Counted from the first letter of the stretch, positions 8,491 through 16,885 are shown. The stretch: DNA of 41,677 nucleotides from an uncultured Eubacteriales bacterium (GCA_900545935.1 URAP01000016.1:1-41677); one strand, 5' to 3'. Numbers and translations are program-made. Notes: generated by a model not told the origin, from the sequence alone.

Positions 8491-8844
8491 TTGATATACC
8501 TATATGCTTTTCTTATCGGCGGCGCGCTGTGCGCCGTCGCACAGATAATAATAGACCTGACGGCGGTCACACCCGCTCGGGTCCTTGTCGGCTATGTCTG
8601 CGTCGGCGTGCTTCTGACGGGACTTGGGTTATATGACCCGCTTGTCAGGCTGGCGGGCTGCGGGGCGACCACTCCGCTCACCGGCTTCGGCTACTGCCTT
8701 GCGGAGGGAGTGCGGCGCGCGGTGGACGAGCGCGGACTTATCGGTGCGTTTACCGGAGGTCTGAGCGGCTGCGCGGGCGGTATCGCAGCAGCGCTGCTCT
8801 CCGGACTTGCCGCCGGTACCTTTGCCAAGGAACGCGAAAAATAG
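8491..8844 (+). CDS. spoVAE: Stage V sporulation protein AE (SpoVAEb type)
   Basis: The 117-residue hydrophobic protein has four predicted membrane segments with ALCAVAQIIIDLT, TPARVLVGYVC, GLYDPLVRLAGCGATTPLTG and FGYCLAEGV, the conserved SpoVAE core. It is a component of the dipicolinic acid channel with SpoVAC and SpoVAD. The start is a TTG at 8491, supported by AAAGGA ending 11 bases before it; there is no ATG before the first membrane segment. CATATTA at 8444-8450 fits a sigma-G -10, but I found no matching -35 element. A terminator follows at once, so it ends the unit. Confidence 0.93.
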   Translation: MIYLYAFLIGGALCAVAQIIIDLTAVTPARVLVGYVCVGVLLTGLGLYDPLVRLAGCGATTPLTGFGYCLAEGVRRAVDERGLIGAFTGGLSGCAGGIAAALLSGLAAGTFAKEREK

Positions 8845-8856
8845 AGCTGTATCTAT

Positions 8857-8907
8857 GCCGCTGCAGTATACCGGAGGTCGGTGCGCTGCAGCGGCAGAGA
8901 TTTTTTT
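8857..8907 (+). terminator. Intrinsic terminator after spoVAE
   Basis: A perfect 10-bp stem, GCCGCTGCAG with CTGCAGCGGC (8886-8895), has a 19-base loop and is followed by AGAGA and seven T. It begins 12 bases past the spoVAE stop. Confidence 0.88.
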
Positions 8908-8942
8908 GCGCGTCGGCGGAGAGATTTTTTGCGCTTTTTATG

Positions 8943-8971
8943 TAGACAAAGCCGTGCAGAAGTGGTAAAAT
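8943..8971 (+). promoter_or_regulatory. Sigma-70/SigA promoter of the acyl carrier protein gene
   Basis: TAGACA (8943-8948), 17 bases, TAAAAT (8966-8971), ending 41 bases before the start codon. Each hexamer differs from consensus at one position. It lies just after the spoVAE terminator, so the carrier protein gene is a new transcription unit. Confidence 0.8.
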
Positions 8972-9012
8972 AAAAATATATGCGGGTCTTTCCCGCAGAG
9001 AGGAGATGCATC

Positions 9013-9336
9013 ATGGCAGAAACGGCATACGAATACATATGCTCGGTTCTTTCGGAGCGCCGCGGCACACCCGCCGAGCAGCTGAGAGAGGATTCGCGCT
9101 TTATAGAGGATATAGGACTCAGCTCACTTGATGTCGTTGTGCTTTTGTCGGATGCAGAGGATGAGCTCGGCATTACCGTGCCGGATGAGAACATCCTCTC
9201 GATGAAAACGATCGCTGGCGCAGCCTCGGTCATCGCTCCGCTTGCCGGGATACCGTCGGGCGTTTCGGAACAGGAGGACGGCGCGGAGAATAGCTCGGAG
9301 AGCAGCTTTGATACCGAGGATGGAAGCGGCGACTGA
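9013..9336 (+). CDS. Acyl carrier protein with acidic C-terminal tail
   Basis: Residues 1-77 form a normal carrier-protein domain: ILSxx-type helix 1, EDSRFIEDIGLSSLDVVVLL, and DAEDELGITVPDENI. Ser38 in GLSSLD is the expected 4'-phosphopantetheine site; Asp of the usual DSL motif is Ser37 here. The last 25-30 residues are rich in Glu, Asp, Ser and Gly and are not part of a typical 75-80-residue ACP. GGAG lies 7 bases ahead of ATG 9013; the frame from 8980 lacks a site. No fatty-acid or polyketide gene adjoins it, so its pathway is unknown. It could be the main ACP or a specialised one. Confidence 0.9.
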   Translation: MAETAYEYICSVLSERRGTPAEQLREDSRFIEDIGLSSLDVVVLLSDAEDELGITVPDENILSMKTIAGAASVIAPLAGIPSGVSEQEDGAENSSESSFDTEDGSGD

Positions 9337-9471
9337 CGCTTTCGATGCCGTCCGATAGGTGATGCTCGCGCGCAGCTTGTGAAAATACCGCGCGTGCGGC
9401 TGTCGGTCGGAAGAGCACCGGATACCGTAAGGCGAATATTTTACTGCCGAAAGGCAGAAAGGATACATAAA

Positions 9472-10635
9472 ATGAAGAAAGCAATAATGTACGGCGGTGG
9501 AAACATCGGCAGGGGCTTTATCGCTCAGCTGTTTTGCCTGAGCGGTTGGGAGACCGTCTTTGTAGATGTAAATACCGCGCTTGTCGACGATATGAATACC
9601 CGACACGAGTACCCGATATTCATAACGGGAGCGGAGGATTACGAGCGCTTTACCGTGACGAATGTCCGCGCGGTATGCGGCAGCGATCCCGATGCGGTGG
9701 CGGAAGAGATTGCGACCGCCGATATCATGGCGACTGCCGTCGGCGCAAATATTCTGAAATTCATAGCAGAGCCGATAGCACGCGGCATCAAGCGCCGTGC
9801 GGAGCTCGGCGGCGCACCGCTGAATATCATCGTCTGTGAAAATCTCATGGATGCCGACAAATATCTGCGTTCGCTCATTGCCGGAAAGCTCGAGGGAGAC
9901 GCTGCTGCGCTCGATTATCTCGCGCACTCGGTCGGCATCGCGGAGGCTACCATCGGACGCATGGTTCCCGCTGCACCCGAGCGCATAAAGGCGCTTGACC
10001 CGCTTGCGGTCTGCGTTGAGCCGTACTGTGAGCTGCCCGTCGACAGCGCCGCTTTTGTCGGCGAGATACCCGAGCTGTACGCGATTAAGCCGTTTGCGCC
10101 GTTCGATTTCTATATCCGTCGCAAGCTTTTCATGCACAACATGAGCCATGCGGTGCTTGCATATCTCGCAAAGGGCAGGGGCTATACCTACATATGGGAG
10201 GCAGCGGGCGATTACGAGCTGCGCTATAAGGCGCTCGGCGCGCTGCTCGAGGCATCCGAGGCGCTCAGTGCCGAGTACGGTGTTGAGATGGGCTCGCTCA
10301 TTGATTTCTCGTATGAGCTGCTCTCGCGCTTTGACAATAAGCTGCTCGGCGATACCGTCGACCGCGTCGGCAGAGATACCGTTCGTAAGCTCGCGCGCGC
10401 AGACCGTCTCACCGGAACTGCGCTGCTCTGCATGAAGCACGGAATAGAGCCGAAATTCATCCGCGAGGGAATGCTTGCAGCTCTTGATTTTGTCGCAGAC
10501 GGCGACGCATCGTCCGCCGAGGTCGCGGCGTTTGCAAGCAAGGCCGGAAAGCGTTCCGCGTTTGTCAAATACTGCGGTCTCGATGAAAAAGATGAGGGAG
10601 ACCGTGCGCTGCTCGATTATCTGCTCGAGCGGTGA
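9472..10635 (+). CDS. mtlD: Mannitol-1-phosphate 5-dehydrogenase-like polyol dehydrogenase
   Basis: The 387-residue protein has GGGNIGRGF near residue 8, the NAD-binding motif of mannitol-1-phosphate dehydrogenase, and VFVDVNTALVDDMN next. IAEATIGRMVPAAPE and KLFMHNMSHAVLAYLAKGRG form the polyol-specific long-chain dehydrogenase signature with Lys, Asn and His. The expected reaction is mannitol-1-P to fructose-6-P with NAD. No mannitol PTS genes lie nearby, so the substrate is inferred from family only; related hexuronate or other polyol-phosphate oxidoreductases are possible. The ATG at 9472 follows AAAGG. The frame upstream (from 9379) has no family similarity. Confidence 0.85.
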   Translation: MKKAIMYGGGNIGRGFIAQLFCLSGWETVFVDVNTALVDDMNTRHEYPIFITGAEDYERFTVTNVRAVCGSDPDAVAEEIATADIMATAVGANILKFIAEPIARGIKRRAELGGAPLNIIVCENLMDADKYLRSLIAGKLEGDAAALDYLAHSVGIAEATIGRMVPAAPERIKALDPLAVCVEPYCELPVDSAAFVGEIPELYAIKPFAPFDFYIRRKLFMHNMSHAVLAYLAKGRGYTYIWEAAGDYELRYKALGALLEASEALSAEYGVEMGSLIDFSYELLSRFDNKLLGDTVDRVGRDTVRKLARADRLTGTALLCMKHGIEPKFIREGMLAALDFVADGDASSAEVAAFASKAGKRSAFVKYCGLDEKDEGDRALLDYLLER

Positions 10636-10732
10636 TCTGACGCAGGCAATGTGAGGTACCGTATGGTACTGCGGAAAATAACACGGTAAATCGATCAATA
10701 TATAAACAGACATATACAGATAGGATGAAATT

Positions 10733-11842
10733 ATGTACGAAAACGATATTTTCTATGGTCCGCTTCCCGAGCTGCTGCGGTTGAAGGACGGCAGCGAGGT
10801 CAAGACCGCCGCCGACTGGGAGAAGAGAAAGGCAGAGTATCTGTCCGAGGTGATAGATATCGAATACGGCGGAATGCCGCCGAAGCCCGAGTATTTCCGA
10901 CTCGATCATGTTTGTCAGGGCTTCGGAACGGGCTTTGATACCTACCGCATCACAACGGGACCCGAAAAGAATCCCATCACCTTTGTTCTCCATATCTATT
11001 ATCCCGGAAACATCGACGACAAGAACAATCACGACCGTTATCCCGTTATTCTCACGGGCGACGGCTGCTGGCTCGACTGCGACCGTGCGGTGCTCGAGGA
11101 GGCTCATAGCCGAGGCTACGCCGTTGCAAACTTCGACCGCACCGAGCTTGCGCCCGACATGTATAATACCGACCGCGACCTCGGTATCTATCCGCTCTAT
11201 CCGGACTGTGAGTTTTCCGCCGTTTCGGCATGGGCATGGGCATATATGCGCTGCGTCGACGCGCTCTGTATGCTCGAGCATATAGACACCGACCATATCG
11301 CTGTTTCCGGTCACTCGCGCGGAGGAAAGGCGGTGCTGCTCGCCGGTGCGCTCGATGAGCGTATCACCTATACGAACCCGAACTGCAGCGGAACGCACGG
11401 CTGCGGCTGCTATCGCTACGTCTCCCACGATATGACCGACGATGGCGATACCCGCAGCGAGCCGCTCTGCTATCTGATGGGCATCGTTCCTTACTGGCTC
11501 GGCCCGAAGATGAAGAACTATATCGGCAGGGAGACGGAGCTGCCGTACGATATGCACTTTGTCAAGGCGCTGATAGCTCCCCGCTATCTCCTCGAGACGG
11601 GAGCATATGACGATACATGGGCGAATCCCCGCGGCAGCTATCTGACGTTTACCGAGGCTCATCGCGTGTACGAGCTGCTCGGTGTGCCGGAGCGTGCCGA
11701 GTCATGGTACCGCACCGGAGGTCATCGCCATCAGCTGCCCGAATTCCGCGCGCTTATCGACTTTATCGAGCGCAAGCGCGGGCATTATGTCAAGAACAAC
11801 GATTTTGTGACCGTCGACCCGTATCCGGGACTGTTCAAATAA
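10733..11842 (+). CDS. CE15-like alpha/beta-hydrolase (glucuronoyl esterase family)
   Basis: The 369-residue protein has GHSRGGKAVL with nucleophile Ser195, which matches the G-x-S-R-x-G-K motif of carbohydrate esterase family 15. DDTWANPRGSYL and the TGGHRHQL block (His331/His333) fit the later parts of the same family, with the catalytic His. Known members cleave ester bonds between lignin and 4-O-methyl-glucuronic acid of xylan. There is no signal peptide, so this protein would act inside the cell, on an imported fragment or another ester. AGGATG precedes the ATG. The purine phosphorylase gene follows after 10 bases, which suggests an operon with no evident biochemical link. Confidence 0.75.
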   Translation: MYENDIFYGPLPELLRLKDGSEVKTAADWEKRKAEYLSEVIDIEYGGMPPKPEYFRLDHVCQGFGTGFDTYRITTGPEKNPITFVLHIYYPGNIDDKNNHDRYPVILTGDGCWLDCDRAVLEEAHSRGYAVANFDRTELAPDMYNTDRDLGIYPLYPDCEFSAVSAWAWAYMRCVDALCMLEHIDTDHIAVSGHSRGGKAVLLAGALDERITYTNPNCSGTHGCGCYRYVSHDMTDDGDTRSEPLCYLMGIVPYWLGPKMKNYIGRETELPYDMHFVKALIAPRYLLETGAYDDTWANPRGSYLTFTEAHRVYELLGVPERAESWYRTGGHRHQLPEFRALIDFIERKRGHYVKNNDFVTVDPYPGLFK

Positions 11843-11852
11843 GAGGTACGCT

Positions 11853-12674
11853 ATGGAATATTACGATAAGATATCACTCGCGGCAGACACGCTCATTACG
11901 CGTCTTGCGGGCAGAGCGCCGACCGTCGGCATAATACTCGGCTCAGGCTGGGGCAGTATAGTCGAGCGTGCAAAAAACGCGGTCGAGATACCGTATTCCG
12001 ATATACCCGGCATGGCTGTTTCCACCGTTCCCGGTCATGCGGGAAAATGGATATGCGGCGAGGTCGGGGGAAAGACCGTGCTTATCATGAGCGGCAGGCT
12101 CCATGCATACGAGGGGCACGAGCTGCGCGATATTGTCATGCCCGTGTATATGATGAGGAAAGCGGGCGTCGGTACGCTCATCGTTACAAACGCTGCGGGC
12201 GCGGTTAACGAGAGCTACAAGGCGGGGGATATGATGATTATCTCCGACCATATCAATTTTGCCTCGCTCAATCCGCTGCGCGGCGCAAACGACGACCGCC
12301 TCGGAACGCGCTTCCCCGATATGAGCGCGGCATATGACGGCGAGCTGACTGCACTTGCCGAGACAGTCGCAGCCGAATGCGGAGTGTGTGCTCACAGAGG
12401 CGTATATCTGCTCACCGTAGGTCCGAGCTTCGAGACCCCCGCAGAGATACGCGCTTTCCGATTGCTCGGCGCGGACGCGGTCGGCATGTCTACCGTGCCC
12501 GAGGTCATAGCGGCACGCCATGCGGGACTTCGCGTGCTCGGTTTGTCGTGTATGACGAACATGGCGGCGGGCGTGCTTCCGCAGCCGCTCTCGCATGCCG
12601 AGGTGCTCGAGACGGCTGAGCGTGTACGCGGCTCGTACCGCGATTTTACCGAGCGGCTTATCACTCGGATATAA
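11853..12674 (+). CDS. punA: Purine-nucleoside phosphorylase
   Basis: The enzyme splits purine (deoxy)nucleosides with phosphate to base and (deoxy)ribose-1-phosphate for salvage. The 273-residue protein belongs to the trimeric PNP/MTAP type: GIILGSGWG, TVPGHAGKW, LHAYEGHELRDIV, VTNAAGAVN, GPSFETPAEIRAFR and MSTVPEVIAARH are all present. The Glu in PSFET and Asn in CMTNMAAG are the residues that select 6-oxopurines. AGAGG lies 7-8 bases before the start. It is translated close behind the esterase gene and ends at a strong terminator. The symbol varies between genomes (punA, pupG or deoD). Confidence 0.96.
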   Translation: MEYYDKISLAADTLITRLAGRAPTVGIILGSGWGSIVERAKNAVEIPYSDIPGMAVSTVPGHAGKWICGEVGGKTVLIMSGRLHAYEGHELRDIVMPVYMMRKAGVGTLIVTNAAGAVNESYKAGDMMIISDHINFASLNPLRGANDDRLGTRFPDMSAAYDGELTALAETVAAECGVCAHRGVYLLTVGPSFETPAEIRAFRLLGADAVGMSTVPEVIAARHAGLRVLGLSCMTNMAAGVLPQPLSHAEVLETAERVRGSYRDFTERLITRI

Positions 12675-12716
12675 TAATTCATTCTTTTAAAAATGCAATG
12701 AAATTTCGATAAAAAT

Positions 12717-12762
12717 GCGGCTTGGTCCGAGCATTTCGTCCGAGACCGAGCCGCTGTTTTTT
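12717..12762 (+). terminator. Intrinsic terminator after the purine phosphorylase gene
   Basis: An 11-bp stem, GCGGCTTGGTC (12717-12727) with GACCGAGCCGC (12744-12754), contains one G-T pair and is followed by TGTTTTTT. It closes the esterase-punA unit. Confidence 0.9.
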
Positions 12763-12829
12763 GTCTGTGGAAATATGCTGTGATCATATTGCGTTCGGGG
12801 TGTTATTTCGCCTTGATTCATGCGCGCTT

Positions 12830-13597
12830 TTACATTTTATCGTCGTTTGCCGGCGAAGTATCAGCCGGGCGTATATCCGTACCGACGGTGAGAGTGTCTC
12901 CGCTGACGGTGAACGGCAGATCGAGACTGCCGTATACGAGGCGGAATATCCTGCCGTCGTCGGCACGGCGGTATCCGGGGCGCGGATCGTCCTCGAGTGC
13001 TGCCGTCAGACCGTCTATATAACCGTCCGGTATCTGCGCACGCGCCTCGGACGGGATGCATACGCGCAGCCGATGCAGCTTTGTCTGCGCGGTGTAGCCC
13101 TCGCTCGCTTCGGGGCGGCAGTCGCTTATCGGGATATACGGCTTTATGTCATATATCGGTGTTTTGTCGGTCATGTCAATGCCGGAGACGAGCAGCGTCA
13201 GCGCACGGGATGTGCAGTGACCGCTTGAGAAGAGAGGGCAGCGCGGTTCATCACATTCTCCTCCGCCACAGACACGCAGCAGCCGTACGCAGGACAGTCC
13301 GAGCGAATTCGGACGGTAGGGCGAGCGGGAGGCAAATACCCCCACCCTGCGATTGCCGCCGAGCCGCGGCGGGCGTACAGTCGGGCTCCATGAGTCGGTA
13401 TGCGCCTCGGAAAAATCCCATATCAGCCATAGGTGAGAAAAATCCTCTATCCCGTGCAGCGCCTCAGCCCGTGCGTACTCGCCGTCGAGCGTCAGCGCAC
13501 CGAGCAGCTCCTCCTTTAGAGAGCTCTGACGCGGGAGCCCGAACTTTTCGGGAAAGAGGGTGTGTATATGCCCGATGGGGCGAATGGTTCTGCTCAT
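12830..13597 (-). CDS. trmO: tRNA (N6-threonylcarbamoyl-A37)-N6-methyltransferase TrmO
   Basis: The 255-residue protein carries the TrmO/TsaA (UPF0066) domain: IRPIGHIHTLFPEKFGLPRQ at the start, HGIEDFSHLWLIWDF, RVGVFASRSPYRPNSLGLS in the middle, and a C-terminal extension with a PYIPISD-like block. The enzyme uses SAM to methylate t6A37 of some tRNAs, giving m6t6A. It is a single gene facing the punA operon. It should be bounded by the punA terminator on one side and the promoter region at 13706 on the other. I saw no clear promoter of its own. Confidence 0.92.
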   Translation of the reverse strand: MSRTIRPIGHIHTLFPEKFGLPRQSSLKEELLGALTLDGEYARAEALHGIEDFSHLWLIWDFSEAHTDSWSPTVRPPRLGGNRRVGVFASRSPYRPNSLGLSCVRLLRVCGGGECDEPRCPLFSSGHCTSRALTLLVSGIDMTDKTPIYDIKPYIPISDCRPEASEGYTAQTKLHRLRVCIPSEARAQIPDGYIDGLTAALEDDPRPGYRRADDGRIFRLVYGSLDLPFTVSGDTLTVGTDIRPADTSPANDDKM

Positions 13598-13705
13598 TTG
13601 TCGGCTCCTCTGCTTGTTCTTTGCGCACCGTCTCGCGGCGTTTTTTCGTCTTGTGCTTCTGTTCGGTATAGGTTCGCTTTTCTTTCGCGTGTTTCCGCTT
13701 TAGCC

Positions 13706-13734
13706 TTGATTATAGCAGAGAAATATGATAAAAT
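13706..13734 (+). promoter_or_regulatory. SigA promoter of the DUF362 gene, flanked by an inverted repeat
   Basis: TTGATT (13706-13711), 17 bases, TAAAAT (13729-13734). CTTGATT at 13705-13711 and AATCAAG at 13731-13737 are perfect inverted copies covering both promoter elements. That may be chance, or an operator for a dimeric repressor. The leader to the chosen start is about 110 bases. Confidence 0.65.
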
Positions 13735-13849
13735 CAAGCATAGAGCATATAACGCGATCCGCATCACCGAGCATACTCGTATTGCATCGGCTCGGATGGC
13801 ATATATTTTTCTGAAAGGAACGGCTCTCTCGGGAGCTTCGGTTAAAATA

Positions 13850-14968
13850 ATGAACGATACTGTTTCGGTACGCCGCTGCAACGGCTATGATACAGAGAAG
13901 ATAGAGAGTCTGATACGGCTTCAGCTCGAGGATATCGGTATTGATATGTCCGCGCTGCGCGGGAAGCGCGTCGCGCTCAAGCCGAATCTTGTCGTTGCGC
14001 AAAAGACAGATATAGCTGCATGCACAAGTCCGGCGGTCGTGGAGGCTGTTGCACGCATACTTGTCGGCGCGGGCGCAAAGGTAGTAATTGCCGAGAGTCC
14101 CGGCGGGCCGTACGCCGCAGCGATCATGAAGCACAATTACCGTATAAACGGTATCGACACTGCAGCAGAGAACAGCGGCGCGGAGCTTAACTATGATATG
14201 GGCTTTCGCACTCTCCCGTCGCCTAAGGGCAGAACGAGCAAAAATTTCAATGTCATTAATCCGATAGCCGATGCGGATATTATATTCAACGTCTGTAAGC
14301 TGAAAACGCATACGCTTACCGGAATGACATGCGCGGTCAAGAACTTTTTCGGCGTTATCCCCGGTACGCAGAAGGTCGAGATGCATGCAAGATTTTCAAA
14401 TCAGCAGCGCTTCGGCAGTGCGCTCATCGACCTATGCGAGATGATATGCGATCACCGCCCGGTCGTCTGCATATGCGATGCGGTCGTCGGCATGGAGGGC
14501 AACGGTCCCTCGGGCGGTACCCCGCGTGATATCGGTTGTCTGATAGCATCGCGCAGTCCTTTCGCGCTCGACGCTGTTGCGGAGCATATTATCGCGCACG
14601 ACGGAGAGGTACCCATGGTGTCAGAGGCGAGACGGCTCGGGCTGTGCTGCCCGTATTCCGAGCTTGAGATCGTCGGCGACGGCGCGGATGCATTTATAGT
14701 GCCGGACTACAAGCATTCGGATGCCAAGCGCGGACGCATATTCTCGATTCTTCCGCCGTTTCTTCAGCCCCGCCCGTCGGTCATGCGCTCGATGTGCGTA
14801 GGCTGCGGCAGATGTGCCGAGAGCTGTCCTGCGCATACCATTGAGATAAAGAACGGCAAGGCGGTCATCGGACGCCGCGACTGTATAAAGTGCTTCTGCT
14901 GTCAGGAGCTGTGTCCGAAGCACGCAATAGAGGTCAAGAAGAACTTTATTTTCAAGCTCGCGCACTGA
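13850..14968 (+). CDS. DUF362 protein with C-terminal 2x[4Fe-4S] ferredoxin domain
   Basis: Residues 1 to about 300 are a DUF362 domain: GKRVALKPNLVV, TSPAVVEAVARILVGAGAKV, CKLKTHTLTGMTCAVKNFFG and DAVVGMEGNGPSGG. Near residues 316 and 345 are two CxxCxxCxxxCP motifs (CVGCGRCAESCP, CIKCFCCQELCP) for two 4Fe-4S clusters. Such proteins are widespread in anaerobes and presumed to be electron carriers or cofactor-linked oxidoreductases; the reaction is unknown. The open frame extends upstream to 13562. ATG 13850 is chosen because the family begins near here, although GGGAG is a long 14 bases upstream. ispE starts 15 bases after its stop. Confidence 0.88.
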   Translation: MNDTVSVRRCNGYDTEKIESLIRLQLEDIGIDMSALRGKRVALKPNLVVAQKTDIAACTSPAVVEAVARILVGAGAKVVIAESPGGPYAAAIMKHNYRINGIDTAAENSGAELNYDMGFRTLPSPKGRTSKNFNVINPIADADIIFNVCKLKTHTLTGMTCAVKNFFGVIPGTQKVEMHARFSNQQRFGSALIDLCEMICDHRPVVCICDAVVGMEGNGPSGGTPRDIGCLIASRSPFALDAVAEHIIAHDGEVPMVSEARRLGLCCPYSELEIVGDGADAFIVPDYKHSDAKRGRIFSILPPFLQPRPSVMRSMCVGCGRCAESCPAHTIEIKNGKAVIGRRDCIKCFCCQELCPKHAIEVKKNFIFKLAH

Positions 14969-14983
14969 TCGGCGGTGGTATTG

Positions 14984-15844
14984 ATGGAGAAGAGCATAAC
15001 AGTCACGGCGGCGGGAAAGATAAACCTCTCGCTCCGTGTTACCGGACAGCGACACGACGGATACCATACCATTGATACGGTAATGCATGAGACAGGGCTT
15101 CATGACACGATCACGGTAACGCTCGGCGGCGAAGGCATTACCGTCGACTGTCCCGGTGATATCGAACCGCAAAGCAATCTTGCCTACCGTGCAGCGTGCG
15201 CATATCTTGACGCATGCGGAGCGGAGACGGGCGTACATATAGCGATAGAAAAGCATATACCGGTCTCCGGCGGAATGGCGGGCGGAAGTGCCGATGCGGC
15301 TGCGGTGCTGCGCGGACTTGATAGCCTGATAGGCACTGTAGATAAGGAGCGACTGTACGGCGCTGCGCTCTCGCTCGGCGCGGATGTGCCGTTTTGCCTT
15401 GCGGGAGGAGCTATGCGCTGCACAGGCATAGGCGAAATAATGACCCCGTGCCGTCCGCTTCCGCCGCATAAGCTGATGATAGTCGGCGGCTGCGGTGAAA
15501 AGCGATCGACCGCCGCAATGTATTCCGAGCTTGACAGCCGCCTCGGACGCGGTGCCGACGGGTGCGGCGGCGAAAGCCGCATAGATATCGGCGGCGATAT
15601 GGTGCAGGCTCTTGAGTCCGGCTTGCTTGACCGCATTTGTGCGGCGCTGCACAACGATTTCGAGCTTGTCAATCTCGGCTGCGCCGAGGTGCGCCGACTC
15701 CTCGCGAACTGCGGTGCCCTCGGCTCGCTGCTCTGCGGAAGCGGCCCTACCGTTTTCGGACTGTTTGAGCCGGCTTTTGATACCGCTCCTGCCGTCGATA
15801 GACTAACGGCGGCAGGGTATAGAGTGCTGTACGTCGGTATATAA
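14984..15844 (+). CDS. ispE: 4-diphosphocytidyl-2-C-methyl-D-erythritol kinase
   Basis: IspE phosphorylates CDP-methylerythritol in the MEP isoprenoid pathway. The 286-residue GHMP kinase has AGKINLSLRVTGQRHDGYH at its start, the ATP-binding GGMAGGSADAAA (about 96-107), SLGADVPFCLAGG and LLCGSGPTVFGLF. ATG 14984 is chosen with GGTGG 5 bases upstream; a GTG at 14975 is in frame and would add three residues. It is probably co-transcribed with the DUF362 gene. Other MEP genes are not in the window. Confidence 0.95.
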   Translation: MEKSITVTAAGKINLSLRVTGQRHDGYHTIDTVMHETGLHDTITVTLGGEGITVDCPGDIEPQSNLAYRAACAYLDACGAETGVHIAIEKHIPVSGGMAGGSADAAAVLRGLDSLIGTVDKERLYGAALSLGADVPFCLAGGAMRCTGIGEIMTPCRPLPPHKLMIVGGCGEKRSTAAMYSELDSRLGRGADGCGGESRIDIGGDMVQALESGLLDRICAALHNDFELVNLGCAEVRRLLANCGALGSLLCGSGPTVFGLFEPAFDTAPAVDRLTAAGYRVLYVGI

Positions 15845-15989
15845 GTGTATAGGCGCGCTGTCAGACGATGCGCGGCAGAGATATATCGGAATAGATGAGC
15901 ATGCATGCCATGGCAATTATTTTCTTCAAGAACAAATTCACAAAAAATGCAAAAAACTATATATAGCTCCCTGCTTTTAATAGTTTTTC

Positions 15990-16018
15990 TTGACAATCGG
16001 CGTTTATTGTGATATTAT
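15990..16018 (+). promoter_or_regulatory. Sigma-70/SigA promoter of the tyrosine phosphorylation cassette
   Basis: TTGACA (15990-15995), 17 bases, TATTAT (16013-16018). It lies 84 bases before the phosphatase start, in an AT-rich stretch. The three genes that follow have the same orientation and short gaps, so one transcript is likely. Confidence 0.88.
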
Positions 16019-16101
16019 TAATTTTGATGTATGTTCTTATTAATGCAACATGGCAATGAACATACGGCAGAACTGTAATTTCTTGCAAGGCGGTGATTGG
16101 A

Positions 16102-16830
16102 GTGCCTGAGGGAATAGGCTTTGTCGACATACACAGCCACATACTTTTCGGCGCTGACGACGGTGCGGAGACCGCTGCGGTCAGCGAGAGCCTGCTCGAT
16201 ATGGCGTACCGCGACGGCGTTCGCGGTATATGCTGCACGCCGCATTACTATAACCCCATGGTCGCCCGCCCGAAGGTTCCTGTCGGCATTGATGAGAGCT
16301 ATGCATACCTTGTACGGCTTGCGGGGGAAAAATATCCGGATATGAGGCTGTGGCTCGGAAACGAGATATTCTATCATCACGGCTGCATAGACGAGCTTTC
16401 CGCTGGCAGGTGCCGCTCGCTCGGCGGCGGGAGATATGTCCTTGTGGAATTCTTTCCCGACGAGGACAAAAAGAAGATAAAAGCCTCGCTCGCCTCGCTA
16501 ATCGGCAGCGGCTACATACCGGTGCTTGCGCATGTGGAACGCTATTCCGAGCTCGCCGGCAATGTTTCCGAGGTACGCAGTCTGCACGAGAACGGCACGG
16601 TAATATCGGTGAATGCCCGCTCGGTCGTAGGAGATCACGGCAGAACCTGCCGACATTTTATCCTTAAGCTGATGAAGGCGGGGCTTGTCGGCATAGTCGC
16701 AAGCGACGCTCACGATACGGATGAGAGAAACCCTATACTGTCGGACGCATATGCGCTTGTGTGTGACAAGCTCGGCGAATCGGAAGCGGACGCGATGTTC
16801 CGCGAAAATGCACTTGACATATTGCTCTGA
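16102..16830 (+). CDS. cpsB: PHP-family protein-tyrosine phosphatase (CpsB/YwqE type)
   Basis: The 242-residue protein has the metal-binding PHP motifs in order: DIHSHILFGADDGA (His-x-His), CTPHYY, GNEIFY, PVLAHVERY and SDAHD. CpsB/YwqE enzymes use a metal cluster to remove phosphate from the tyrosine-rich tails of BY-kinases. I chose GTG 16102 because AAGGCGG lies 8 bases upstream; an in-frame GTG at 16093 overlaps that site. It is followed by the membrane activator and the kinase, so its likely target is the kinase encoded at 17638-18444. Confidence 0.9.
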   Translation: MPEGIGFVDIHSHILFGADDGAETAAVSESLLDMAYRDGVRGICCTPHYYNPMVARPKVPVGIDESYAYLVRLAGEKYPDMRLWLGNEIFYHHGCIDELSAGRCRSLGGGRYVLVEFFPDEDKKKIKASLASLIGSGYIPVLAHVERYSELAGNVSEVRSLHENGTVISVNARSVVGDHGRTCRHFILKLMKAGLVGIVASDAHDTDERNPILSDAYALVCDKLGESEADAMFRENALDILL

Positions 16831-16885
16831 GCCGCTGCGCTGTGCGCCCGGCAACGGCATGTGATAAATGAAAGGACAAAAAGGA

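Noticed and set aside
9124..10713. 529-residue open frame on the minus strand across the ACP and mtlD genes
   Set aside because: It lies antisense to two well-supported genes and has no recognisable motif, no ribosome binding site and a biased Arg/Ala/Cys composition typical of reverse-strand frames in GC-rich DNA.
14621..15652. 343-residue minus-strand open frame over DUF362 and ispE
   Set aside because: Antisense to two conserved proteins with family motifs; composition and lack of any motif mark it as a shadow frame.
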